Positions 26,439 to 36,992 are shown, counted from the first letter of the stretch. The stretch is 64,000 nt of DNA from Chitinophagaceae bacterium (GCA_016721085.1 JADKJI010000026.1:1-64000); one strand, 5' to 3'. The notes: generated by a model not told the origin, from the sequence alone. Numbers and translations are program-made.

Positions 26439-26599
26439 AAGTTCTTTAATAGTTAAAGTGAAAGAAATTATAAGAATTTTTCAAGATTATCATTTCATCA
26501 AAGAAGGCTTGCTGATTATCAAAACATTTGGAAAGTGAAAGTCAGCATTTAGTTCATCAAATTTTCACATTCACATTTTCAGCATTTTAACATGAAACC

Positions 26600-27358
26600 A
26601 TGGAACACACAACAATCAACATCACTCTCAAAGTCTGGAGACAAAAGAACAGTAAAAGCACTGGAGCTTTCTAATCGTATCCGGTAAAGAACATTTCTAC
26701 GGAGATGTCTTTTTTGGAAATGATCGATGTGCTTAATGAAGAGCTGATCAGGGAAGGAAAAGATCCCATTGCTTTTGATCACGATTGCCGCGAAGGTATC
26801 TGTGGTATGTGTTCCATGTATATCAATGGACGTCCTCATGGTCCATGGGAGGCAAATACTACCTGCCAGTTGCACATGCGTGCTTATAAAGACGGAGATG
26901 TGATTGTGGTAGAACCATGGAGAGCTAATGCATTTCATGTAATAAAAGACCTGGTGGTAGACCGCAGTGCTTTTGATCGTATTATTCAAGCTGGTGGATA
27001 TGTGTCTGCAAATACGGGTAGTCCTGTTGATGCAAATGCCATTCCCATCGAAAAAGATAAAGCAGACGCTGCATTCGCTGCCGCCGCTTGTATTGGTTGC
27101 GGAGCCTGCGTTGCTGCTTGTAAGAATTCATCTGCCATGTTATTCCTTTCTGCAAAAGTGGCGCACCTCTCTCAGTTACCTCAAGGTGTACCAGAAAGAA
27201 AAAGCCGTGTATTGAATATGGTGGCACAAATGGATAAGGAAGGTTTTGGTGCTTGTACCAATACCGGCGCCTGCGAAGCAGTTTGTCCTAAAGAAATTTC
27301 AATTTCGAATATTGCAAAATTGAATTTGGAGTATCTGAGTGCAGGAGTGACAGTATAA
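26600..27358 (+). pseudogene. sdhB: Succinate dehydrogenase iron-sulfur subunit, interrupted by one stop codon
   Basis: Carries electrons from FAD to the membrane anchor through three clusters. The [2Fe-2S] ligands are in CREGICGMCSMY and the later CQL, the [4Fe-4S] ligands in CIGCGACVAACK, and the third cluster in CTNTGACEAVCPKEI. The natural start is the ATG at 26600 (MEHTTINITLKVWRQ); codon 25 is TAA (26672-26674) where the family normally has Glu or another residue, between GAF and SYPVKNISTEMSFLEM. The frame is otherwise open, giving the expected 252 residues. Restart at the ATG at 26705 would lose the first beta strands. A single-base error (GAA to TAA) is the simplest explanation, since the enzyme is central to respiration. 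Confidence 0.85.
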
Positions 27359-27391
27359 GTAGTAAGTTTTGAGTAATAAGTTTTAAGTAAT

Positions 27392-27420
27392 AAGCGATGC
27401 CGGTGGGTGTCGCTTTTTTT
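27392..27420 (+). terminator. Terminator after sdhB
   Basis: GCGATGCC and GGTGTCGC pair (two G-T pairs) around GGTG and are followed by seven T. It lies 34 bases after the stop, behind AGTAATAAGTTTTAAG words. Confidence 0.65.
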
Positions 27421-27427
27421 ATTTTTT

Positions 27428-27521
27428 ACCGCAGAGACGCGAAGACGCAGAAAAAGCAATTTCCGCAAAAGAGGCTGTCCAATTTCAATTCTTCATCCCT
27501 GCGTCTCCGCGTCTCTGCGGT
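27428..27521. repeat. Inverted repeat, ACCGCAGAGACGCG family
   Basis: ACCGCAGAGACGCGAAGACG is mirrored with few mismatches by CGTCTCCGCGTCTCTGCGGT. The arms are separated by about 50 bases unrelated to the loops at 3405-3414 and 19060-19120. CCTTAGGCCTTAAGC words follow (27534-27562). Confidence 0.75.
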
Positions 27522-27572
27522 TAATGTATTCGCCCTCGGCCTTAGGCCTTAAGCTTTAGGCATCCACATGCC

Positions 27573-28187
27573 TCACTCTTCCTCATTCACCTTCTCCCTA
27601 TCCACCCCAAAATATATCCTCACTCGCAATCCTATATGATTATGCGAAAGTCCGTCGAAGTTCATTTTCTGGTACCCTAAGCCTACACCAATGATACTCA
27701 TGGGGCCAAAGATATCAGCACCAGCACTGATGCCCCAGGTTACACCACCTTCTTTCTTAGTTTCAAAGCTGTTATTGAAATAACCTACCTCGGGATTTAC
27801 CCATAAATTCTGGTTGAAATTGTAACGTACTCCCGGATTGAAATACCATTCTTTTTGCCGGCCATAGCGTATGCCGGGATATCCTGCCAGAACATATTGC
27901 CTGCCAGAGAAACTATTAAAGCCCAATCGGCTTGTAATACACCATTCGTCATTCAAATGATACCATAGACCTAGTTCTGGGCCAAAACCGAAACTGGCAT
28001 ATTTCTTCCAGTCACCAATAGGCAAATCCGAATTGAAGCCTATCGAAACAGCAAAATCGTTTTCATAACTAACCTCTTTATCATAACGAACACGGTCGGC
28101 CGCATAACTTTTGGGCTCGTTCTGTCCCATACAAGTCAGCGAAATTGCTATAATACCAAGTATAAAAACTAGTGTTTTTTTGCCCAT
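27573..28187 (-). CDS. Outer-membrane beta-barrel protein, unknown function
   Basis: 204 residues with signal peptide (KTLVFILGIIAISLTCMGQ). The mature part alternates hydrophobic and polar residues in about eight strands (FAVSIGFNSDLPIGDWKKYA, FGFGPELGLWYHLND, WGISAGADIFGPMSIIGVGL), as in small eight-stranded barrels of the OmpA/outer-membrane-protein type. It ends IGLRVRIYFGVDREKVNEEE, a barrel end with an added acidic tail. No substrate can be inferred. It is a single gene, divergent from the S9 peptidase gene. Confidence 0.6.
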   Translation of the reverse strand: MGKKTLVFILGIIAISLTCMGQNEPKSYAADRVRYDKEVSYENDFAVSIGFNSDLPIGDWKKYASFGFGPELGLWYHLNDEWCITSRLGFNSFSGRQYVLAGYPGIRYGRQKEWYFNPGVRYNFNQNLWVNPEVGYFNNSFETKKEGGVTWGISAGADIFGPMSIIGVGLGYQKMNFDGLSHNHIGLRVRIYFGVDREKVNEEE

Positions 28188-28433
28188 ATTTCACCAGATT
28201 GATTTACTGCTAAAATAATCGATTTTATGAGTCTGTTTGTTCGGATCATTAAATATCAGTATTTCTTCAGTCCGGGGTTTAGAAATTATTAGACAAAGGT
28301 CAACGGGTATTTCCTTTAGCGGTAGCTGTAAATCAAGTCTTTTTCTATAAATTGAAGTTTAAATTATTTCAGAAAAGGAATCGGGCATAAATGATCATTT
28401 TATTGTGATTTCTTTATCCTAAATAGAGCTCAA

Positions 28434-30597
28434 ATGAAAATTAATACCTTATTAGTGCTTTTTGCAGGTAGTTTGATGGCCTGTAATCAATCTCAGAAAA
28501 TGGAAACAAAATCATATCAATGGCCAACAGGTATTCAAGCGCCTGTTGCCGACAAAAAACCTTTTGATGTAGGCTTTCATGGCGACAAGAGGATGGACGA
28601 ATATTATTGGCTGAACGACTATTTCAAGAAAGGCCCGGATAGCACGAAAGTGGTCGATTATCTCGTAGCCGAAAACAAGTATCTCGATACAATGATGGCT
28701 GGATTAAAACCCTTTCCAGGATAAGTTGTTTGAAGAGATGAAGGGAAGAATCAAAGAAAAAGATGAATCCCTGCCAGTTTTTCAAAACGGGTACTATTAT
28801 TATAACAAATACGAAGAAGGAAAGCAATATGCAAGCTATTGCCGTAAGAAAGGTACACTCGATGCTCCTGAGGAACTTTTACTGGATATTAATAAGATGG
28901 CAGAAGGACATGGATATTTTTCTGCCGTTAGCTTAAATGTGAGTCCGGACAATAAGCTGATGTCATACGCCATAGATACCGTTTCACGCAGACAGTATAC
29001 ATTGTATGTAAAGAATCTGGAAACTGGTGAAATATATAAAGATGCTATCTATCCAACCAGCGGGAATTCAGAATGGGGTAATGATAATAAGACGATTTTC
29101 TATATTGAAACCAATCCGGTAACTCTTCTCTCTGAAAGAGTGAAGCGACATGTATTAGGTACTGAAGTTGCAGCAGATGTACTTGTATATGAGGAAAAAG
29201 ACCATTCAAATTATGTGTGGGTGGATAAGACAAAATCGGATAAATACATTGTGATCAATTCAGCAGCCACATTGTCTTCTGAAGTAAGGATACTCGATGC
29301 TGATAAGCCATCAGGTGATTTTAAACTGTTTCAACCAAGGTTGAAGGATGTTCTTTACAGTATCGATCATGCAGGCGATAAATTCCTGGTAGTTACCAAT
29401 AAGGATGCTATCAATTTCAAGCTGTCTGCAGCTCCACTTGATAAGACCGGTGTTGAAAATTGGACTGACCTCATACCTCACAGAGCAGATGTATTGCTTG
29501 AAGGAGTGGAGGTGTTTAAAGACTTCCTCGTTATTACCGAAAGGAAAGAAGGTTTGTTGAATATAAGGGTACGTAAGCTGGCCGATAATCAGGAGCACTA
29601 TCTTGATTTTGGAGAACCTGCTTATCTGGCCTCTGTTGGTTCAAATCCAGAATTCAATTCTGGGACACTACGTTTTAATTATACTTCCTTGGTTACTCCG
29701 GCAAGTACGTATGATTATGATATGGCTTCCAAAGAGAAAAAGCTGATGAAGCAGACTGAAGTGATGGGAGGGTATGACCAAAAAGAATATGTTACTGAAA
29801 GAGTATTCGCCACAGCAAGGGATGGTGCCAAAGTGCCGATTTCAATTGTCTACAAAAAAGGATTGGTGAAAGATGGATCTGCTCCTTTACTTCTAAATGC
29901 GTATGGTTCCTATGGTATCACCTCAGAAGCAACATTCAATTCCACTCGATTAAGTTTATTGAATAGAGGGTTTGTGTTTGGAATAGCGCATATTCGTGGC
30001 GGACAGGAAATGGGTCGTCAATGGTATGAAGATGGAAAGATGATGAAAAAGAAAAACAGTTTCAATGACTTTATTGATTGTGGTGAATTCCTTGTAAAAG
30101 AGAAGTTCACTTCTCCCCAACACCTTTATGCTATTGGTGGAAGTGCCGGTGGATTACTGATGGGTGCAATTGTTACTCAGAAACCTGAATTATGGAATGG
30201 GGTTATTGCCGCTGTTCCTTTTGTAGATGTGGTGACAACCATGATGGATGAATCTATACCCCTTACTACAAATGAATTCGATGAATGGGGCAATCCAAAA
30301 GCCAATAAAGAAACCTACGATTATCTGAAATCGTATTCACCTTACGATAATGTGACTGCTAAAAACTATCCCAATTTGCTGGTCACAACCGGGCTTCACG
30401 ATTCCCAGGTACAATATTTTGAACCCGCCAAATGGGTAGCCCGCCTGCGAGCCACTAAAACCGGTAATCAGGTATTGCTTTTACACACCAATATGGAAGC
30501 CGGTCATGGCGGCGCCTCCGGTCGTTTTAACTACCTGAAGGAAATAGCGCTGGAGTATGTGTTTTTGTTTTCTTTGGAGGGTATAAGTAATAAATGA
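28434..30597 (+). pseudogene. S9 prolyl oligopeptidase-family lipoprotein (oligopeptidase B-like), frameshifted
   Basis: About 720 residues. The N-terminus is a lipoprotein signal (KINTLLVLFAGSLMAC), so it is lipid-anchored in the periplasm or outer membrane. A seven-bladed propeller (about 80-430) precedes the alpha/beta hydrolase domain. The catalytic serine is in YAIGGSAGG, the aspartate in TTGLHDSQV and the histidine in EAGHGGAS. VSIVYKKG-type and LNAYGSYGI segments favour oligopeptidase B over prolyl oligopeptidase. The frame breaks at 28711-28719 (CCTTTCCAGG); removing one C gives KPFQDKLFEEMKGRI and a continuous protein. The two parts otherwise meet without loss, so an inserted base is the likely cause. 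Confidence 0.8.
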
Positions 30598-30603
30598 ATT
30601 TTG

Positions 30604-30862
30604 ATGCTTAATGCTTGAGGCTCAATGCTGGAAGGGCTGCCGTTTTTGTTGAAGACGAAGATAAATTTAGGCCTGTTCGTTTAGATAACAAGCCTAGGCT
30701 TTAGGCCCTAAGCGTTAGGCCAAATGCTCAGGCTTGATTTCGTTATAGATACGAATATCAATCTTCGAAATTGACTTCGTAATGAACAAATACAACCGGC
30801 TCAGCTTTAAGCTTTAGGCCTTAAGCCTTAAGCCTTCCAGCATCTAGCTTTCGGCTTCCCGC
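30604..30862. repeat. CTTTAGGCCTTAAGC word-repeat region
   Basis: Both ends carry variants of TTTAGGC, CTTAAGCC and GCCTAGGC, many self-complementary. The middle has unrelated AT-rich sequence with a TTCGAAATTGACTTCG stretch. A second region of this type is at 36993-37141 and a short one at 27534-27562. No gene is seen in this 309-bp gap. Confidence 0.6.
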
Positions 30863-30906
30863 ATAAAACCCGTACCTTCGCGGCTCTAAAAAATCAATAC
30901 GGACGC

Positions 30907-32523
30907 ATGATAGCTGTGAATAATGTTACCCTTTCTTTTGGTAAAAGGGTGTTGTTTGACGAAGTGAACCTTTCTTTTAATAAGGGTAATTGTTATGGGG
31001 TAATTGGTGCCAATGGTGCTGGTAAATCTACTTTCCTGAAAATATTGTCTGGAGAAATAGAACCTAATAAAGGAACTGTTGATATCACTCCCGGTGAACG
31101 TATGGCCGTATTGAAACAGAACCAGTTCGAGTTTGATGAGAGTACGGTGTTGCATACTGTGTTAATGGGACATAAGAAATTATGGGATGTGATGCAGGAG
31201 CGTGATGCTGTTTATGCAAAGGAAGATTTTACAGAAGCTGATGGACTTCGTGCTGGTGAATTGGAAGGTGAGTTTGGGGAGATGGGTGGCTATACTGCAG
31301 AAAGCGATGCCGCCAGTATGTTAAGTGAATTGGGAGTAAAGGAAGAAGTGCATTCGCAATTGATGAAAGATATCAATGGTGCCTTGAAAGTTCGTGTATT
31401 GTTAGCACAGGCACTTTTCGGAAATCCGGATATCCTCATCCTCGATGAGCCTACCAATAACCTCGACGTTGATACTATTTCCTGGTTGGAAAACTTCCTT
31501 GCTGAATATGAGAATATCGTAATTGTTGTATCGCATGACCGTCACTTTTTGGATGCTGTATGTACGCATGTAGCCGATGTGGATCGTCAGAAAATCAGAA
31601 TCTACACAGGTAACTATACCTTCTGGTACGAAAGTAGCCAGTTGGCTGCCCGTCAGGCGACTGATAAGAATAAGAAGACGGAAGAGAAGCGTAAAGATCT
31701 TCTTGACTTCATCGCCCGATTCAGTGCGAATGCATCAAAGAGTAAACAAGCTACTTCCCGTAAAAAAGCATTGGAAAAACTGGTTATTGAAGACATCACT
31801 CCATCAAACAGGAAATATCCAGGTATCATTTACAAACAGCAACGTGAAGTAGGAAACCAGATCCTCAATGTAGCTCATCTTACAAAAGCTGTTGAAGGAA
31901 AAGTGCTTTTCAAGAATATCAACTTCACTATCAATAAAGGGGATAAGATCGCTATCATGGCCTCAGATCAAATGGCGATCACTGCTTTCTTTGAAATCAT
32001 CAATGGTGCTATGAAGGCCGATAGCGGAACCTACGAATGGGGAACAACCGTTACTACAGCCTATCTTCCTAACGATAATACACAGTACTTCACTCAGGAT
32101 CTTCCATTGATGGATTGGTTACGCCAGTATGTGCCACCGCATGTAACTGATGTGGATGAACCCTTCCTTCGTGGATTCCTTGGAAAGATGCTGTTCAGCG
32201 GTGATGAGATTCTGAAGAAGACAGGTGTATTAAGTGGGGGAGAGAAAGTTCGTTGTATGATCAGTCGTATGATGCTTCAAGACCCTAACGTAGTAATATT
32301 GGATGAACCTACCAACCACCTCGATCTGGAATCTATACAGGCCTTTAACGAAAGCATGGTTAACTTCAAGGGAATCGTATTGATCTCTTCACATGACCAT
32401 ACCTTCTTGCAAACAGTTGCTAACAGGGTTATTGAATTAACTCCGAATGGGGTATTCGATAAGCTGATGAGCTTTGATGAATATCTGGAAGATAAGCATG
32501 CAAGGATGGCGCAATTAGCGTAA
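30907..32523 (+). CDS. ABC-F family ATPase (YbiT-like)
   Basis: 538 residues with two ABC domains and no membrane part, typical of ABC-F ribosome-associated ATPases. Domain 1: GANGAGKST, DINGALKVRVLLAQALF (a divergent signature without LSGG) and ILILDEPTNNLD. An arm and linker follow (KTEEKRKDLLDFIARFSANA). Domain 2 has MASDQMA in place of a standard Walker A, then LSGGEKVRCMISRMML and NVVILDEPTNHLDLES. The replaced Walker A in domain 2 is a known trait of the YbiT group. These proteins act at the ribosomal E site; a specific role here is not known. The 3' end overlaps the convergent gene by 9 bases. Confidence 0.85.
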   Translation: MIAVNNVTLSFGKRVLFDEVNLSFNKGNCYGVIGANGAGKSTFLKILSGEIEPNKGTVDITPGERMAVLKQNQFEFDESTVLHTVLMGHKKLWDVMQERDAVYAKEDFTEADGLRAGELEGEFGEMGGYTAESDAASMLSELGVKEEVHSQLMKDINGALKVRVLLAQALFGNPDILILDEPTNNLDVDTISWLENFLAEYENIVIVVSHDRHFLDAVCTHVADVDRQKIRIYTGNYTFWYESSQLAARQATDKNKKTEEKRKDLLDFIARFSANASKSKQATSRKKALEKLVIEDITPSNRKYPGIIYKQQREVGNQILNVAHLTKAVEGKVLFKNINFTINKGDKIAIMASDQMAITAFFEIINGAMKADSGTYEWGTTVTTAYLPNDNTQYFTQDLPLMDWLRQYVPPHVTDVDEPFLRGFLGKMLFSGDEILKKTGVLSGGEKVRCMISRMMLQDPNVVILDEPTNHLDLESIQAFNESMVNFKGIVLISSHDHTFLQTVANRVIELTPNGVFDKLMSFDEYLEDKHARMAQLA

Positions 32524-33336
32524 CCGGTACGACAAACCGAAATGGAAACTGAGGGCACTATAGCCCCAGTTGAGCTGAGTATAGGCAGCATATCTGTCGT
32601 ATGAATAATGCAAGGTGTTGGAGAAAAATCCAGGAAGCACTTTGCTAGGGAGTCCAGACCTGTCGTACTTGGTCAATTCACCGGTTCTAAAACCTAAAGC
32701 GAATTTATACCCGATTGAACCGGCATTTAGTTTGGCAATTATGTCGGATGTAAAAGCTACTGTAGCAAATTTTTTTGAAGGATCAATCAGATTGGCAGCG
32801 CTTGTAGATAATTCTGAACGAAAATCCTGGTATTCACCCCATTGGTTATTCCAATTAGCCTCTAATCCGAATGCTCTCCATTCTCCTCCTTTTGGAAAAG
32901 GAATCAAATAATTGATGCCACCAGAAAATCCCAAAGCTCCGAACGAGTTTTTTCCTGAATGTGGATTAATCAGTGTTTCATCCAAATTAGAATTAAAGTA
33001 GGTTGGTGTTCCTATTTGCGGAGCATAAGGTAATAGCTTATAACCACCTAAAGTTAATTGTGAACCATAATAGGCTTGAAAATTCCCAAATTGATGCGCA
33101 GCATGAAAGGCCCCAATGAATGCTGTAAGTTGGTCTCGTAAATCTTCATTCGCATTGCCAGTTGCTACGGCTGCATTCGCATATAAGGCAAATGGACGGT
33201 TTTCACTTTTTAGGGGTTGCTCCCGGTATCCCAATGTATTTGTGTGAAGGGGGCTCTGAAAGTAGGCATATTGGGTACAGGAAATAGTAGAAAATAGTAC
33301 CAGGCTGTAGAATAGTAATTTTGATAATCGCATCAT
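32515..33336 (-). CDS. Outer-membrane beta-barrel lipoprotein, unknown function
   Basis: 273 residues. The signal peptide ends in a lipobox (LFSTISC), so a lipidated N-terminus is expected. The body has regularly spaced amphipathic strands (FQAYYGSQLTLGGYKL, LGFSGGINYLIPFPKG, RAFGLEANWNNQWGEY) and closes LSFHFGLSYRLR, an outer-membrane barrel ending. No known domain is recognised. Its 3' end overlaps the ABC-F gene by 9 bases and its start faces the large outer-membrane protein gene at 33468. Confidence 0.55.
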   Translation of the reverse strand: MMRLSKLLFYSLVLFSTISCTQYAYFQSPLHTNTLGYREQPLKSENRPFALYANAAVATGNANEDLRDQLTAFIGAFHAAHQFGNFQAYYGSQLTLGGYKLLPYAPQIGTPTYFNSNLDETLINPHSGKNSFGALGFSGGINYLIPFPKGGEWRAFGLEANWNNQWGEYQDFRSELSTSAANLIDPSKKFATVAFTSDIIAKLNAGSIGYKFALGFRTGELTKYDRSGLPSKVLPGFFSNTLHYSYDRYAAYTQLNWGYSALSFHFGLSYRLR

Positions 33337-33467
33337 TCACTTGACAATTAATAACCCCGAACCGCTGCAATTAGTAAAAATAGGTGCTTGTTTTTTCATA
33401 AACCTCATGAAAACAGTGGGTTAGGGCAATAAATTTGAACTTTACACGCTTTTAGTTAAACCCGTAG

Positions 33468-36400
33468 TTGTTGCGTCGTACATCGTTGATACTGCTTATT
33501 TTACTCACTGTGGGTTGCTGGGTCACTTCTGCTCAATCGACACAGCCTGATAAACCTATGAGTAACCTGCGACGCAAGATGGTTTCTACAAAAAAAGTCC
33601 CATTGGTTATTGACAGTTTTAGCGTCATCCCACGAACCCTTTCCATACTCGGAGTCCCAGATAGTGTTTACGAAGTGGATTGGGTGAACGCCTCCATCAG
33701 ATTCAAACAAAACCCGCCATTAGATAGCGTCCTTATCAGCTATAGGGTATTCCCTAATAAACTCAACGGAGCTGTTAACAGGATGAACTATGATAGTGTG
33801 ATGAATAATTTCCTGGGTCAACCTTTCATACCTGACTTCGGAACGAATAGTGGTGACAATCGTTTCTTTGATTTCGGCAATCTCACTTACAACGGTAGCT
33901 TCGGTAGAGGCATCTCCTTTGGTAATAGTCAGGATGCTGTGGTGACATCCAACCTGAATCTTCAATTGAGCGGTTATCTGGCAGATAGTATTGAAATAGT
34001 TGCAGCTATAACGGATAACAATATCCCAATTCAACCCGATGGGAATACACAGCAGTTGAATGAATTCGATCGCATCTTCCTGCAGTTCAAGAAACGTAAT
34101 TGGTCCCTTAGCATGGGAGATATCGATATCAGACAACAACAGAGCTATTTCCTCAATTTCTATAAGAGATTGCAAGGAGTTGCCTTTGAAACTACTACAG
34201 CAATTGGGAAAAATAGCAGTAACCGAAGTCTGGTTAGTGGATCTATTGCAAAAGGTAAATTTACTAGAAACATATTCCAGGGACAAGAAGGTAATCAGGG
34301 GCCATATAGATTACAAGGTGCCAATAACGAATTCTTCTTTGTAGTTCTACCGAATACTGAAAGGATTTTTATTGATGGAGAGCCTTTGCAAAGAGGCGAA
34401 GACCAGGATTATGTAATCAACTACAATACAGCAGAAATCACCTTCACCCCAAAGAGGATGATAACCAAAGACAAGAGGATACAGGTGGAGTTTGAATATG
34501 CTGACCGGAATTATCTTAATTCAAACCTCTATTTTACCAATGAAACCATTCTGGGCGACAAGGCTAAGATAAGGGTAGGGGTGTTCAGTAACAGTGATGC
34601 CAGAAACTCGCCTATCAATCAAACACTCGATAAAGACCAGAAAGCCTTCCTGTCGCAAATAGGAGATAGCATTCAGAACGCCTATTATCCAAATGCAGTA
34701 CTCGATACATTCAGTGTGGGTAAGATCATGTATAAGAAGATCGATACGGTTTACAATAGTGGGGCTACAAGAGATTCGATTTTTGTTTACTCTACAAATC
34801 CCGACAGCGCCCATTTCACACTGTCGTTTATAGAAGTTGGGCAAGGCAAAGGAGACTATATTCCTGAATTCAATGGCGCTAATGGAAAAGTATACAGGTG
34901 GGTACAACGTATCAATGGAGAAAGGCAAGGACGATTTGAACCAGCCATTTTTCTCGTAACACCAAAGAAGCAGCAAGTGTATAGCCTGGGGTTCGACTAT
35001 AATTTCTCGAAGAATACACAATTGATAGGAGAAGGGGCCATGAGCAATTATGATGTAAATCTATTCTCTTCGAAAGACAAGGCTAATAGAACTGGCTTCG
35101 CAACAAAATGGCAATTGAAGAATACTAAACAGCTAGGCAAGTCTCTCAAGATGCTAACAGATGCCGGCCTTGAATGGGTACAGGGTTCTTTCAAACCATT
35201 AGAACGATTACGAAATGTTGAATTTTCGCGTGATTGGGGATTGCCACAACAGAATATAATTATTCCACAAGACGAAAGAATCATAACAGCCGGTGTGCAA
35301 TTCAACGATAAGAAAAGTAATCAGCTCAGGTATCAGTTTACAAATTACAACAAGGCTGATGGGTTTAATGGAATAAGGAATAGTGTACAACATATACAGC
35401 AGGCTGGCGGATGGAAATTCAATAACCTGTTCATGATATCACAAGTGAGTGATGCCTTGAATAAAGGATATTTCCTAAGGCCCACATTAAACGCTTCTTA
35501 TCAGTTTAAGAAACTGAAGAATTATACTCTGTCGGGGATGTATTCATTGGAAAAGAATGCGATCCGGAAAAAAGTTTCCGATAGCATGGCAGTACAGAGC
35601 TTTTCATTTGAGACAATTCAATTTGGATTGAAATCGGATGAAGCAAAACTAAACCGATGGGGACTAACCTATTTTACAAGAAGTGATGCTTATCCATTGG
35701 GAAAGGATTTGATAAAGGCCGATCGAAGCCAGAATATCAATCTGTATACAGAATTGACAAAAAGTGAAAAGCACCAGTTCCGATTCAGTACCACCTATCG
35801 TAAATTGGATGTCTTTAAGTCGGGTATAACCAATCTAAAGTCGGATAACAGTCTTTTAGGAAGGGCGGAGTATCTGGTGAACGAAGCGAAGGGTCTTATT
35901 GCTGGTAATATACTTTATGAAACAGGGGCAGGACAGGAGCAGAAAAGGGATTTAGTGTATCTGGAAGTGCCAGCAGGACAAGGGGAATTTACCTGGAACG
36001 ATTATAACGGTGATGGCATTCAACAATTAAATGAATTTGAATTGGCTGCTTTTCCTGATCAGCGTAAATATATTCGGATATTCACCCCAACAAATGAATT
36101 CGTTAAAGCTAACTATACCACGTTCAATTATAGTTTGTCATTAAGTCCAAGACAGGTTATTGATATTACAAAAGCAAAAGGGCTAACGAAATTATTATCA
36201 CGCATCAATCTTCAATCCACCCTTCAGATAAACAAGAAGGGGTTAAGTGAGGGTAAGTTACAATTGAATCCATTCGGTTCTTCTATAAGTGATACCAATC
36301 TGATTACGCTTAATTCAATACTGATAAATACTTTTTCATTCAATCGTTTCAGCGCTATATGGGGTTTTGATCTTAACAATGCCAGAAGCACTTATAAGAC

Positions 36401-36974
36401 ATTACTAACTTATGGATATGAAAGCAGGGCCATTCAGGATTGGAACCTGAAAGGAAGATGGAATATCACAAGAAGTTTTACTGTAGATGCATCAGGAAGA
36501 ACAGGAAGCAATCGATTATTGAGTTCAAACCCTAAATTCGGAAACAGGAATTATAATATAAAACAATACAGTGCAGAACCTCGTTTCAGTTTTACCAAGG
36601 GGTCAAACTTCAGGGTATTGTTAGGGTATAAGTTTACCAATAAGGATAATCAGGAGGGAGATTTGGAAAAGACAGTAATCCATTCCTTAAATACAGAATT
36701 GAAATATAATATTCTTCAGAGCACATCCATACAGACAAAGTTCACTTATAGCAGTATTCGATTCAGTTCATTATCGGGAACACCAAACACCAACTCACCA
36801 GCAGCCTATCTTATGCTGGATGGACTATTGCCAGGTAAAAACTTCTTATGGACAATGGATATCACCAAGCGATTAGCCAATAACCTCGAATTGAACATTC
36901 AGTACGAAGGCAGGAAGCCAGGGGAGTCGAGGGTTGTGCATATTGGGAGGGCGTCGATTAGAGCGATACTTTGA
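33468..36974 (+). CDS. Large outer-membrane beta-barrel protein, unknown function
   Basis: 1168 residues with N-terminal signal (LRRTSLILLILLTVGCW). The first 150 residues are soluble beta (PLVIDSFSVIPRTLSILGVP, VDWVNASIRFKQNPPLDSV). The rest is a long series of amphipathic strands typical of a barrel, ending RVVHIGRASIRAIL. Near residue 845 there is YNGDGIQQLNEFELAAF followed by RIFTPTNEFVKANYTTFNY, a block I recall from large conserved outer-membrane proteins of this group. The start is TTG directly after an in-frame TAG; no ATG precedes the signal peptide, so either TTG is used or the start codon is miscalled. Function unknown. Confidence 0.6.
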   Translation: MLRRTSLILLILLTVGCWVTSAQSTQPDKPMSNLRRKMVSTKKVPLVIDSFSVIPRTLSILGVPDSVYEVDWVNASIRFKQNPPLDSVLISYRVFPNKLNGAVNRMNYDSVMNNFLGQPFIPDFGTNSGDNRFFDFGNLTYNGSFGRGISFGNSQDAVVTSNLNLQLSGYLADSIEIVAAITDNNIPIQPDGNTQQLNEFDRIFLQFKKRNWSLSMGDIDIRQQQSYFLNFYKRLQGVAFETTTAIGKNSSNRSLVSGSIAKGKFTRNIFQGQEGNQGPYRLQGANNEFFFVVLPNTERIFIDGEPLQRGEDQDYVINYNTAEITFTPKRMITKDKRIQVEFEYADRNYLNSNLYFTNETILGDKAKIRVGVFSNSDARNSPINQTLDKDQKAFLSQIGDSIQNAYYPNAVLDTFSVGKIMYKKIDTVYNSGATRDSIFVYSTNPDSAHFTLSFIEVGQGKGDYIPEFNGANGKVYRWVQRINGERQGRFEPAIFLVTPKKQQVYSLGFDYNFSKNTQLIGEGAMSNYDVNLFSSKDKANRTGFATKWQLKNTKQLGKSLKMLTDAGLEWVQGSFKPLERLRNVEFSRDWGLPQQNIIIPQDERIITAGVQFNDKKSNQLRYQFTNYNKADGFNGIRNSVQHIQQAGGWKFNNLFMISQVSDALNKGYFLRPTLNASYQFKKLKNYTLSGMYSLEKNAIRKKVSDSMAVQSFSFETIQFGLKSDEAKLNRWGLTYFTRSDAYPLGKDLIKADRSQNINLYTELTKSEKHQFRFSTTYRKLDVFKSGITNLKSDNSLLGRAEYLVNEAKGLIAGNILYETGAGQEQKRDLVYLEVPAGQGEFTWNDYNGDGIQQLNEFELAAFPDQRKYIRIFTPTNEFVKANYTTFNYSLSLSPRQVIDITKAKGLTKLLSRINLQSTLQINKKGLSEGKLQLNPFGSSISDTNLITLNSILINTFSFNRFSAIWGFDLNNARSTYKTLLTYGYESRAIQDWNLKGRWNITRSFTVDASGRTGSNRLLSSNPKFGNRNYNIKQYSAEPRFSFTKGSNFRVLLGYKFTNKDNQEGDLEKTVIHSLNTELKYNILQSTSIQTKFTYSSIRFSSLSGTPNTNSPAAYLMLDGLLPGKNFLWTMDITKRLANNLELNIQYEGRKPGESRVVHIGRASIRAIL

Positions 36975-36992
36975 TGCTAGTTGCTTTTTTTT

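Noticed and set aside
33468..36974. SprA/gliding secretion protein
   Set aside because: The length is about half that of SprA and I could not find its repeated signature blocks.
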